Below, in pieces: positions 19,189-26,442 of a DNA stretch of 54,230 bases. Numbering within the stretch: the stretch's first letter is position 1; every line of letters starts with the position of its first letter. A program made the position numbers and the translations under genes. Source of the DNA: a virus. The stretch spans positions 1 through 54,230 of the IMG/VR virus record IMGVR_UViG_3300023179_000138. The stretch is one strand, 5' to 3'. A model generated the notes under the pieces. The model ran no database searches and was not told the DNA's origin. It saw only the letters and a program-made list of their open reading frames with translations.

Positions 19189-19563
19189 TCACCAGCCGGG
19201 GCAGTTCCAGCGCCGCATAGACGCTCGAGCACGACTCCCCTTGTCACTCTTCTCTGCGACCGGTCCCATGCGAGCACAGAACGAATCACGCCTCGGGCCA
19301 CCCTGTGGCTGCGGAGCCTTTAGGTTTGATCCCGTCTCACGATTGTACTTTTCCCGGCCCTTTGCCGTAAGACCAGCGCCCTTATCTGCGGGCAGCTTTT
19401 CACCGCGGCCGATAGCCAGACTAGGGCCGCCCTTCTTCATCTTCTTATCTGCAGAGACAAACTCTTTGCCCACCGTCTGCGGAATACCAACCTTCTTCGC
19501 AAACTTAGGGCTGTGAGCCACCGCTTCCATCAGATTGTGCTGGGCTTTGGACTTAGATGGCAT
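19189..19563 (-). CDS. DUF6321-like basic phage protein, 124 aa
   Basis: The protein contains AVAHSPKFAKKVGIPQTVGK, LTAKGREKYNRETGSNLK and PRRDSFCARM, then a C-terminal MRRWNCPGW. This is a pattern I recall from a phage family of unknown function (DUF6321). It is strongly basic and has one KMKKGG motif like those repeated in the 20369-21637 product. It lies between a beta-rich structural gene and the adaptor, so a minor virion role is likely. Confidence 0.7.
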   Translation of the reverse strand: MPSKSKAQHNLMEAVAHSPKFAKKVGIPQTVGKEFVSADKKMKKGGPSLAIGRGEKLPADKGAGLTAKGREKYNRETGSNLKAPQPQGGPRRDSFCARMGPVAEKSDKGSRARASMRRWNCPGW

Positions 19564-19565
19564 GA

Positions 19566-20327
19566 TCAGTCCGGGTTCTTAATGAGAACACCACCGGCGT
19601 ACATGCTGACCGTGAATGGGCTGCCAGTGTTGGCCTTCACACAGAATTGGATGTCAGTCTTCTCAATGTGATCAACCGGCACCGTGAAAGGCACCTCTTG
19701 CTTTTGCACAAAGGTTGACTGATTCAACAGCGTGATACGGCCGCTATTGGTGCCGGTGTTAACTTTGTTGTACTCGGCAGCAATCATGTAGTTGCTCGAA
19801 GTAAAGCCAATGCTTGCGTCGTACTGGACATACGACAGATAGAACGTATAGCCAGCCGGCACGGTGTAAATCGACATCTGAGTCTGACCAACGCCGGCGT
19901 TAATCTTGGCGTACACGGTAGAGCTAATGGATGCCGTGATGTTGCCCGTGTTGGTGCTGTTCAACATGGACATCTGATTAATGCGCAGGAACGAATTAGT
20001 CGTGGTGACATTCGTCGTGCCATTCAATGCGATGGTTTCGGTCAGGGGCGCAAAGCTTGCGTCCAAACCTTGAATCACCACCGAGCGGGTTGTGTTGTCA
20101 GTTGCCGAGTCGCTAACCAGCACCAAAGGCGCGGCAGCCGAAGGCGGCACATACAAACCACCAGAAAGCGTTTGACCTTCCCACATCGGGCCCTGAGCCG
20201 TGCTACCAATAGCCGTGCTGTACCCAAAGATTTCCAAGCCAATGTGGCCGTCAACTTGATTGCGGGCCACTTGCAGATCAAACGGCTCGTAGGCGCCCTG
20301 ACGAGTGGCAGAAGAGTAGGTTCCCAT
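19566..20327 (-). CDS. Beta-rich virion structural protein, 253 aa
   Basis: The sequence alternates hydrophobic and Thr/Asn residues, with segments such as YTVPAGYTFYLSYVQYD and SGRITLLNQSTFVQKQEVPF that recall beta-sandwich decoration or head-fibre proteins. There are no membrane segments or catalytic motifs. It is preceded by a terminator hairpin at 20346-20363, so it may be transcribed by read-through or from a local promoter. A capsid decoration or head-fibre role is inferred from its position after the capsid genes. Confidence 0.6.
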   Translation of the reverse strand: MGTYSSATRQGAYEPFDLQVARNQVDGHIGLEIFGYSTAIGSTAQGPMWEGQTLSGGLYVPPSAAAPLVLVSDSATDNTTRSVVIQGLDASFAPLTETIALNGTTNVTTTNSFLRINQMSMLNSTNTGNITASISSTVYAKINAGVGQTQMSIYTVPAGYTFYLSYVQYDASIGFTSSNYMIAAEYNKVNTGTNSGRITLLNQSTFVQKQEVPFTVPVDHIEKTDIQFCVKANTGSPFTVSMYAGGVLIKNPD

Positions 20328-20345
20328 CTAAATCTCCCAAAGAGG

Positions 20346-20363
20346 GAGGGGCCGAAGCCCCTC
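20346..20363 (-). terminator. Hairpin terminator after the KKGG-repeat gene
   Basis: A perfect 7-bp stem (GAGGGGC/GCCCCTC) with a TTCG tetraloop when read on the minus strand lies just past the stop at 20369. A short T-containing stretch follows (CCCTCTTTGGGAG). It probably gives partial termination, lowering expression of distal late genes. Confidence 0.6.
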
Positions 20364-20368
20364 ACCCA

Positions 20369-21637
20369 TTACTTAACGCGGCCACCTTTTTTGTAGGTGC
20401 CAGACAACTGGTTGATTGACACAGGCGTCGGAACACGCGGCTTGGGCATCTTCACCGCACGGCCATCATCCTGAACAGAACCACCCGTTGCATAACCCAC
20501 AGGCGTCGGCTGACCACCCGGTTGCTGCGCCAGCATCGAATTGTACGGATCATAAATCCGGCCAGATGCTGAAACCGGGGGCAGGCCAACTCGACCCATC
20601 GGCGACACGCTCGGGAGACCCATCGGGGCTCCTTGAACCATGCCACCATCGGCGTACTTGGTCTTACCACCCTTCTTGTAATGCGGGGTCTTCATGTACT
20701 CCTTCAAGAACTCCGGGCTAATCGGAGAATCCATCGGGGTTACATCATTCGACTGAACATTACGGCTGTCATACGGGTTGGGCTTCTTCGGGGTCATCTT
20801 GCGGACAATCTGGCGTTCCACTTCCGTGACGGTACCCATGCCAGACTTGGCACCGTCAACAGCTTTTTTTGAGGAACCGCCTTCGGCCATTTTCTTGGCT
20901 TTGCCACCCTTCTTAAAGCCACCAGCATTGCCAAGCTTCACGCCACCAGTGGTGGTGTTGGTCTTGCCAGCCGGGGTGCCAACCACGTTACCGTCAACGT
21001 AGTTCATCACCTTGCCGCCGTCGGCGTAGCAGCGACCGCCCTTCTTGTAGCCACCGCCGTTACCGTTTTTGACTTCACCGGTCTTGCCGCTGGTCTTGGT
21101 GGTGTACTCGGCGGTGTCCATCTTGGTGGTGCGGTATTCGCCGCCTTGGCCTTCGGTGTTGATGATGCCGCTCTTGGGAACGCCACCTTCAGCCATCTTG
21201 ACCTTGCCGCCCTTCTTGTAGCCGCCTTGGCCCATGGCAACGCCACCAGTAGCGTAGCAATCGCCACCCTTCTTCAGGCCCTTGTGAGCTTTAGAGGCGG
21301 GCTTGTCGGCATGCTCTTGGATCATTTCTTCACAGCTGCCACCCTTCTTCATGATGCGGCCAGCCATGCCCACCGGGCCCGCAGGAGCGGCAGCAGAGGG
21401 CATAGCACGCATGGCCTTACGACGCATAGCCAGCGACGGCTTCATCGGAGCAGCAGCGGTCGGCAGACCACCACGAGCAGGCATGGCCATCGGGGGAACA
21501 CCACCGTCCATCATTTTGTGACCGTCATGCTCTTTGACTTTCATCTTCGAGGTCTTGACGTGGCCACCCTTCTTGAGCTTCAACTCAACAGAGGGCTCAG
21601 TGGTGTACATCTTCACCATCGGTTTGAACTGTCCCAT
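20369..21637 (-). CDS. KKGG-repeat basic virion-type protein, 422 aa
   Basis: This lysine- and glycine-rich protein carries eight KKGG motifs, for example GYKKGGKVKMAEGG, GYKKGGRCYADGGKV and HYKKGGKTKYADGGMV. Many are followed by a second A(E/D)GG element 6-10 residues later, and several carry a cysteine after KKGG. A Pro/Met-rich section lies near the N-terminus. No known enzyme domain is visible. The gene has a strong AGGAGG site and its own downstream terminator, suggesting high expression. Related single KxGG motifs occur in at least four other proteins of this genome. The product may coat DNA or the capsid interior, but this is inference. Confidence 0.75.
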   Translation of the reverse strand: MGQFKPMVKMYTTEPSVELKLKKGGHVKTSKMKVKEHDGHKMMDGGVPPMAMPARGGLPTAAAPMKPSLAMRRKAMRAMPSAAAPAGPVGMAGRIMKKGGSCEEMIQEHADKPASKAHKGLKKGGDCYATGGVAMGQGGYKKGGKVKMAEGGVPKSGIINTEGQGGEYRTTKMDTAEYTTKTSGKTGEVKNGNGGGYKKGGRCYADGGKVMNYVDGNVVGTPAGKTNTTTGGVKLGNAGGFKKGGKAKKMAEGGSSKKAVDGAKSGMGTVTEVERQIVRKMTPKKPNPYDSRNVQSNDVTPMDSPISPEFLKEYMKTPHYKKGGKTKYADGGMVQGAPMGLPSVSPMGRVGLPPVSASGRIYDPYNSMLAQQPGGQPTPVGYATGGSVQDDGRAVKMPKPRVPTPVSINQLSGTYKKGGRVK

Positions 21638-21649
21638 TACTGCCTCCTA

Positions 21650-22624
21650 TTAGGCTTGGGTGACGCCAAGGGCGCCAAGACGGGTGGCATTAGCACCAAC
21701 TGCAATTGCAGGCAGCGCAAGGGTCATCACCAGACGCTTCTGGCCGTCAGCAGCCGTGCTGGGAGCGAACGTGCCGCGCACATCACCAGTAGTAGTGGTA
21801 GCAGTGGCCATGTCAGCAACAGTCAGAACGCCGCTGGTGTCATCGGTCGTGGCATTGTTCCAGCCGTAACGGATCACATACGACTTGTCGTAGAAACGTA
21901 CCGGGCAGCCAAACACGTCAGCAGTACCAACGCTACAGGCGGTAGTGGTGCCACCACCAGCAACAGTCACCGAGGTGATTTGGTAGAACGCCTTCTTGCC
22001 AGCAACAGTCGAGTTAACCGTCGAGGTGATCGCTTCCGACATCAGCTGACCGTAGTAGTCATAACCAGACACGGTGAAGGTGCGTTGCGTACCAGCAGCG
22101 GCTTGGGTGATGCTAACTGCACGCGGGACGTCCAGTTGGATCACGGTGGTGCCGGCGGTGTTAACCACAGACTTGGCCGAGGTGCCGGCGGTCAGGGTCA
22201 GCGAGCCAGCAGCAGCCGGGGTTTGCGATGCGGCAATGTTGGCGGCTTGCAGGGTCTGCGGAACCAAGTCCCACACGAACACGCGGCCGAGCGGGCCAAC
22301 GCCAACATCCATCGGGGCCGGATTCTCAAACGGCACATTGGAGTGAGCGTACATCGTGGTGCTCGAGGCCGACACCGATTGGTTAATGGTGTAGGTGCCA
22401 GTGCCACCGGTTCCGGTCACGAAAGCGGTGATGTAGGTGCCATCGGTAACGCTAGAGCCGTCAACATACGAGCCCACGACCAGCGGCGAGCCGGACAACA
22501 GGGCAGTTACGGTCAACGTCGTGCTCGACATTGAACCAGTGAAAATGGTCGAGTACGGCCGAATGCCAGTACCCATAAAGGTCTGGGCCGAACCCAGAAA
22601 GAGATCATCACCAAAGCTAGGCAT
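21650..22624 (-). CDS. Capsid-associated structural protein, 324 aa
   Basis: This is a Thr/Ala/Gly/Val-rich beta-type protein with a strong ribosome-binding site (AAGGAGAAGACG). It lies directly after the major capsid gene and its terminator hairpin. It contains ASSTTMYAHSNVPFENP and VIQLDVPRAVSITQ segments typical of Ig-like or beta-sandwich decoration proteins. No membrane or catalytic motif is present. Capsid decoration is the most likely role by position and composition. Confidence 0.65.
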   Translation of the reverse strand: MPSFGDDLFLGSAQTFMGTGIRPYSTIFTGSMSSTTLTVTALLSGSPLVVGSYVDGSSVTDGTYITAFVTGTGGTGTYTINQSVSASSTTMYAHSNVPFENPAPMDVGVGPLGRVFVWDLVPQTLQAANIAASQTPAAAGSLTLTAGTSAKSVVNTAGTTVIQLDVPRAVSITQAAAGTQRTFTVSGYDYYGQLMSEAITSTVNSTVAGKKAFYQITSVTVAGGGTTTACSVGTADVFGCPVRFYDKSYVIRYGWNNATTDDTSGVLTVADMATATTTTGDVRGTFAPSTAADGQKRLVMTLALPAIAVGANATRLGALGVTQA

Positions 22625-22664
22625 CGTCTTCTCCTTGAAAAGCTTGACGAATTAAAGGGAAACA

Positions 22665-22680
22665 GGGGGCCGAAGCCCCC
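22665..22680 (-). terminator. Terminator after the major capsid gene
   Basis: On the minus strand a 6-bp GGGGGC/GCCCCC stem with a TTCG loop follows the capsid stop, then TGTTTCCCTTTAATT. The position directly after the most highly expressed gene class supports a partial terminator. Confidence 0.65.
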
Positions 22681-22692
22681 CGTCTTTGCTAC

Positions 22693-23607
22693 TTACACAC
22701 CCGGGGTGCCGTACATGGCACGCGGGTCGGTGAAGCCAACGTCGTAACGCTCGGTTGCCTTGTAGCGCATCGAGTCAGTTTCGAAATCGCCTTCCATCGT
22801 CTTCTCGAGACGACGACGCATCAGAAGCTTCATGCCTTCCGGCGCATCGGTCTGCACCCACCAAGCGGTCGGCGAGGTCAGACGCGAGATAACGGCAGCA
22901 CCTTCATCAAGCAGACCAATCGACTTGATCGGGTTGATGTCGTTGTTGGCGTTACCAGCACGCAGGACGCTCTTCAGCAGAACTTCAGCTTGGAAGATGT
23001 TGCCCGGGGCCACGACCAGTTGGCGCGGAACCAGACGAATCTTCTTGCCGTTGTTGTCCACAGCCTGACGGATCTGGATGAGCATTTGCTCAAGCGAGGT
23101 CTGCGACAGGTTTGCCGAGGTGGTCAGCAGATTGCTGAAGGTACCGTTGACGATCGGGTGCGAAGCCGAGTTCAGAGCCACGCCGTCACCGCCCGGGTAC
23201 GCGCTGTTGAAGGCGCGGTTCAGGACGTTGGCACTCAGAGTTTCCTTGGTTTCGACCAGCGACTGGGCCAAGTGACGGGCATAGACTTGACCGATACGGA
23301 TATGGTCGCCGTCTTCCACCAGCACCTTGGTCAGAGCGAATGCCAGACCGTACACGTTATAGACATAACGCTTCAGGAACAGCACGCCACCCTGTTGGTA
23401 GGTGACCGGGGTGCCGTCCGGCAATTGCGGAGCTGCACCAAAGCCGTAAAGGACCGGCTCTTCGTGATAGTTGCGGGGGATACCTTCTTGTTCGCGGAAA
23501 ACACGCGACCATTCGTCGGTACGCTGATCGTAGACACCGTCGAAGCACTCGTTAAGAATGGGTTCGACAATGCTACGAAAGTCTGTACTGCGCATCGGGG
23601 CTGCCAT
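22693..23607 (-). CDS. Major capsid protein, 304 aa
   Basis: The length and pattern fit an HK97-fold capsid subunit. A short N-terminal arm is followed by a long middle with ETKETLSANVLNRAFNSAY and LRAGNANNDINPI. The C-terminal part (WVQTDAPEGMKLLMRRRLEKT, then RYDVGFTDPRAMYG) resembles capsid proteins of podophages and Mu-like phages. It has a near-consensus AAGGAGG site, lies after the scaffold and a small capsid-associated gene, and is followed by a terminator. These are all usual for the major head protein. I assigned it from pattern and context. Confidence 0.8.
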   Translation of the reverse strand: MAAPMRSTDFRSIVEPILNECFDGVYDQRTDEWSRVFREQEGIPRNYHEEPVLYGFGAAPQLPDGTPVTYQQGGVLFLKRYVYNVYGLAFALTKVLVEDGDHIRIGQVYARHLAQSLVETKETLSANVLNRAFNSAYPGGDGVALNSASHPIVNGTFSNLLTTSANLSQTSLEQMLIQIRQAVDNNGKKIRLVPRQLVVAPGNIFQAEVLLKSVLRAGNANNDINPIKSIGLLDEGAAVISRLTSPTAWWVQTDAPEGMKLLMRRRLEKTMEGDFETDSMRYKATERYDVGFTDPRAMYGTPGV

Positions 23608-23620
23608 TTTTTAGCCCTCC

Positions 23621-24217
23621 TTAGACGGCAACCGGCGTGTAGTTAGCGCCGGAGACGCGAACTTGGCCGAATTGGAATTGAGCAACCGTGGCGCGAACGA
23701 TAACGTAAGCGTCACCCCAAGCATTGTCCGGGTACGGAGCAATATCAACGATGCGCATCGCAGCAACACTGTTGGCACCAGCGAGGCTGGACGACAGGGT
23801 GCATTGCGACAGGCCAGTGGTGGTCGAACCAGCAGTTGAGTTGGTGATGTTTGCTTCGTCACCAATCGACGACTGGGCAACCGAACCATCGGTTTGGATT
23901 TCGTAAACGATGTTGGGATCGTTATAGAAGTAAGCCACGCACGAACCAGCTTGGTAGGCGGTGTTAGCCGGCCAGTAGTTCGACACGCGACGGCGACCCG
24001 TGGTATCGGTCCACTCAACGCCGGCGAATGCGCCAACGAAAGCTTCCGAGCCCGAGGCCACGACGATGGTGCCAGCGGTGTCGTACTTGACCGGTTGGCC
24101 CTTCAGAATATCGGTGTTGTAAGCCGATGCGATACCGCCAGCAAGCGCCTGAGCGCGATCCAAGCCAGAAGGATGGAACGCAGGACGCAGGCCGAACGGA
24201 GCAGATGTTGCAGACAT
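23621..24217 (-). CDS. Capsid-associated protein upstream of the capsid gene, 198 aa
   Basis: The product starts SATSAPFGLRPAFHPSG and has a FAGVEWTDTTGRRRVSNYWP segment. This pattern recurs in phage genomes just before the major capsid gene. It is beta-rich, has no membrane segment, and is preceded by a good AAGGAGAC site. Head decoration or an accessory capsid protein is likely, though no motif proves this. Confidence 0.65.
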   Translation of the reverse strand: MSATSAPFGLRPAFHPSGLDRAQALAGGIASAYNTDILKGQPVKYDTAGTIVVASGSEAFVGAFAGVEWTDTTGRRRVSNYWPANTAYQAGSCVAYFYNDPNIVYEIQTDGSVAQSSIGDEANITNSTAGSTTTGLSQCTLSSSLAGANSVAAMRIVDIAPYPDNAWGDAYVIVRATVAQFQFGQVRVSGANYTPVAV

Positions 24218-24236
24218 GACTGTCTCCTTTGTTTAG

Positions 24237-24779
24237 TTACCCATGAAAGATGGGCGTCTTAACGTCTCGGTCCAAATCGCCAAATCCGTCACCCTCAACC
24301 CGGCCCAGACTCTTACCTGAGCTGTCTCGCGCACCCTGCAGGTTCTCAATTTGAACGCGGATCTTGTCCGCCTCCTCGTTGGGAGCCTCGTGGTGCATCT
24401 GCAACATGAGGTCTTGATACACATCCATAGGGATCTTGTACAAGCGCATCTCGTTGCATGCGACGAAACCTACGTCTTCTCCAGCCTTTACGCGGTAGTT
24501 TTCAAAGTTTGGGAGTTCATCCGCCATTACAGGGACATACCCAAGCCGAATCCGCTTATCAATGCTGTCGTAAGCGTTAGTTGTCGAGAGCCAACAGATG
24601 TGCCAGCCCGGAATCTCCGGCACCTTTGGCAGCGCACTTTGTGTCCACTCATCGCTCCACATCTTTCGACGTTCCTGCGCTGACATGAACTGCTCTTCAG
24701 GAGCCTTGCGGGTAACGTCCTCGCTAGCACGAGTTTCGCGGCCGCCGGCCGTGAGAGTTTTCTTCAAACGAGAATCCAT
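24237..24779 (-). CDS. Conserved-looking head-region protein of unknown function, 180 aa
   Basis: The protein is soluble and mixed-charge. It has a central part around PGWHICWLSTTNAYDSIDKR and a helical Gln/Glu-rich C-terminal half ending in TPIFHG. It lies between scaffold and capsid genes with two-base spacing to the scaffold stop. I do not recognise an enzyme motif. By context it could be a head assembly or maturation factor. Confidence 0.6.
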   Translation of the reverse strand: MDSRLKKTLTAGGRETRASEDVTRKAPEEQFMSAQERRKMWSDEWTQSALPKVPEIPGWHICWLSTTNAYDSIDKRIRLGYVPVMADELPNFENYRVKAGEDVGFVACNEMRLYKIPMDVYQDLMLQMHHEAPNEEADKIRVQIENLQGARDSSGKSLGRVEGDGFGDLDRDVKTPIFHG

Positions 24780-24781
24780 TG

Positions 24782-25699
24782 TTATCCCCTATTAGTTTTG
24801 TCGTACTGGATGAACTGCTTGATCATTCGGTTGCGTTTTTCTACGTCATCCCACATGCCCGCCTCTTTGATAGCTCGAACACGTTCAGGACTCAGTACAT
24901 AACCGTTGCCGGAGCCACGGTTCCCAACCGACTCACGCACAGATCCCGTAACTACACTTCGGGGCCTACTATGACGACGCTCGTCTTGATGGTTATTGTA
25001 ACGATGTGGCAAACGCTTTTGCAAGCGATTGTCAAGTTCTTCCCAATAATCTGCAGATGCAGGGTTCCAACCCTCTTGGGTCAGTTTTGCGTCAATGATT
25101 TTTGCAATTTGAGTGTCTTCGTCGTTTGAATCTGGGTCATACCACGAGTTTGCCTCAAGCCAATCATTTGCAAGGCGTTTTACCGTAGGGCTCACATTTT
25201 TTTCGGCACTTTCAGAGGCGTTAGCCCTAATAACCGATAGCTGTTTCAAACGATCAAGAGCCTCAGCTTCCATCTCTCGAGCGCGAACAAATGTGTTGCC
25301 GTCTGAGTTATCAGTAGCCTCACGCATTTTGGTCATTGCATATTGCAAACGAAGCTTCTCGTCTTCAATAGCTTTATCCAAACTTGCCAAATCAGAATGG
25401 CGAGTACGTTGCTCAATTGCCGATAGGCGTTGCATTAAATCTTGGTTTTGGCGCTGCAAAGACTCAAGACGTGCATCCTTTTCAGCATTGCGCTGACGCA
25501 CATAGTCTTTTTTGGCGCGACGACGAGCCCGTTTTGCCGCACGGACATCCTCATCATCATCAGGGTGATCATCATCGGCAGAGCCGCCATCAGCGGCATT
25601 TTGCTCGGGTATTTCAATGTCCTCCGGCACGTCTACCACGGCTGAACCATCGGCGGCCTCTTCAACCACCTGCATCTCTACTTCTTTGTTCTCGCTCAC
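24782..25699 (-). CDS. Capsid scaffold-like protein, 305 aa
   Basis: It has a very acidic N-terminal 50 residues and a long charged coiled coil (about residues 55-165, including ARRRAKKDYVRQRNAEKDAR). The C-terminus is more basic (LPHRYNNHQDERRHSRPRS, then KRNRMIKQFIQYDK). This layout and its place just upstream of the capsid gene are characteristic of scaffolding proteins. Translation starts at a GTG that overlaps the co-chaperonin stop (GTGA), which suggests coupled expression. Confidence 0.75.
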   Translation of the reverse strand: MSENKEVEMQVVEEAADGSAVVDVPEDIEIPEQNAADGGSADDDHPDDDEDVRAAKRARRRAKKDYVRQRNAEKDARLESLQRQNQDLMQRLSAIEQRTRHSDLASLDKAIEDEKLRLQYAMTKMREATDNSDGNTFVRAREMEAEALDRLKQLSVIRANASESAEKNVSPTVKRLANDWLEANSWYDPDSNDEDTQIAKIIDAKLTQEGWNPASADYWEELDNRLQKRLPHRYNNHQDERRHSRPRSVVTGSVRESVGNRGSGNGYVLSPERVRAIKEAGMWDDVEKRNRMIKQFIQYDKTNRG

Positions 25700-26133
25700 A
25701 AGAAGGCCCTCATAGCTAGCGGATCACCGGTTACCTTTGCGATAACCTCGTGGTCGTTGAGAATCATGAACAACGCCGGCTCTTCCAAGTCGTCGTCTCC
25801 CGGCACCTTGACTTCCCATCTGTCGCCACCCCACTTCGGAACGCGCAGAAAGTCGCCAACCTCGCACCAAGAGCCCTCCGGCCACGATTGCATCGTGTCG
25901 CGGTGCTTGAACGCCAGCGGACCAATGTCAATGACCTTGGCCACCATGTTGTTCCACTTCTCGGTTTCCTTGGTCTCTTCAACCAAGATAATCCCCGCCT
26001 GCCCAACCTTCTTTTTTGCACGACGCAGCTGTACAAGAATGCGTCCGCCGAGAGGTTTAGCACCGGGGTCTACGCTCGGAAAAGCCCAAGCCAACTCAGC
26101 TTCGTTAGAAGCTTCCGGTTTACCTGTCGTCAT
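25696..26133 (-). CDS. GroES-like co-chaperonin, 145 aa
   Basis: Residues ~30-120 follow the GroES order: GRILVQLRRAKKKVGQ, a GIILVEETKETEKWN mobile-loop-like region, VAKVIDIGPLAF, EGSWCEVGDFLRVPKWGG, and ILNDHEVIAKV. It should cap host GroEL to fold phage capsid proteins, as T4 gp31 does. It sits directly upstream of the scaffold gene with a GTGA overlap. I chose the ATG at 26133 with AAGGA upstream, because the longer frame runs through the preceding gene. Confidence 0.75.
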   Translation of the reverse strand: MTTGKPEASNEAELAWAFPSVDPGAKPLGGRILVQLRRAKKKVGQAGIILVEETKETEKWNNMVAKVIDIGPLAFKHRDTMQSWPEGSWCEVGDFLRVPKWGGDRWEVKVPGDDDLEEPALFMILNDHEVIAKVTGDPLAMRAFL

Positions 26134-26305
26134 CGTCTTCCTTAAGTAATGAATCAAGAATCTGCAGAGCCTCCTGTAGGCCTGCATGATGTCCAACCAT
26201 GCGTTGATAGGTTTCCCAGTTCGACGCATTTCCTGCGGCCAAAGACAAGGCAATCTCAGACTGCCGAGTCTTCAACCCTCCAATCAAGTCCGAAAGAAGA
26301 CTCAC
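26120..26305 (-). CDS. Small helical protein, 61 aa
   Basis: The GTG start overlaps the stop of the upstream 46-aa gene (GTGA), and the gene overlaps the co-chaperonin start by 14 bases. The product is mostly helical with an acidic end (KEDDDDR). Its middle segment is GLKTRQSEIALSLAAGNASN. The position between portal and co-chaperonin is typical for small unassigned podophage head proteins. No function is visible. Confidence 0.6.
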   Translation of the reverse strand: MSLLSDLIGGLKTRQSEIALSLAAGNASNWETYQRMVGHHAGLQEALQILDSLLKEDDDDR

Positions 26306-26442
26306 TTCTTCTTGACTTGACTCAGAGCACCTTGCGATTGACCCTTCGGCTGCATGCTGCTGCCGTCAAGCTTCTCGCCTTGAGCAATGCGCTTGTGCTG
26401 CGGCACATTGATGCTCTTCTGTTCCTTGTCACTCGTAGCCAT
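26302..26442 (-). CDS. Short basic protein, 46 aa
   Basis: An ATG at 26442 with an AAGGAGG site opens a 46-codon frame (MATSDKEQKSINVPQHKRIA, then a basic Gln/Ser/Lys tail). The frame overlaps the portal stop by 14 bases and the next gene's GTG by four. The good ribosome-binding site and tight packing support a real gene. The role is unknown. Confidence 0.6.
   Translation of the reverse strand: MATSDKEQKSINVPQHKRIAQGEKLDGSSMQPKGQSQGALSQVKKK

Noticed and set aside
21146-22534. 462-codon plus-strand open frame
   Set aside because: It lies antisense to two well-supported late genes with good ribosome-binding sites. Its composition (His/Arg/Gly/Ser) mirrors their Gly/Lys and Thr/Ala codons, and it has no recognisable domain.
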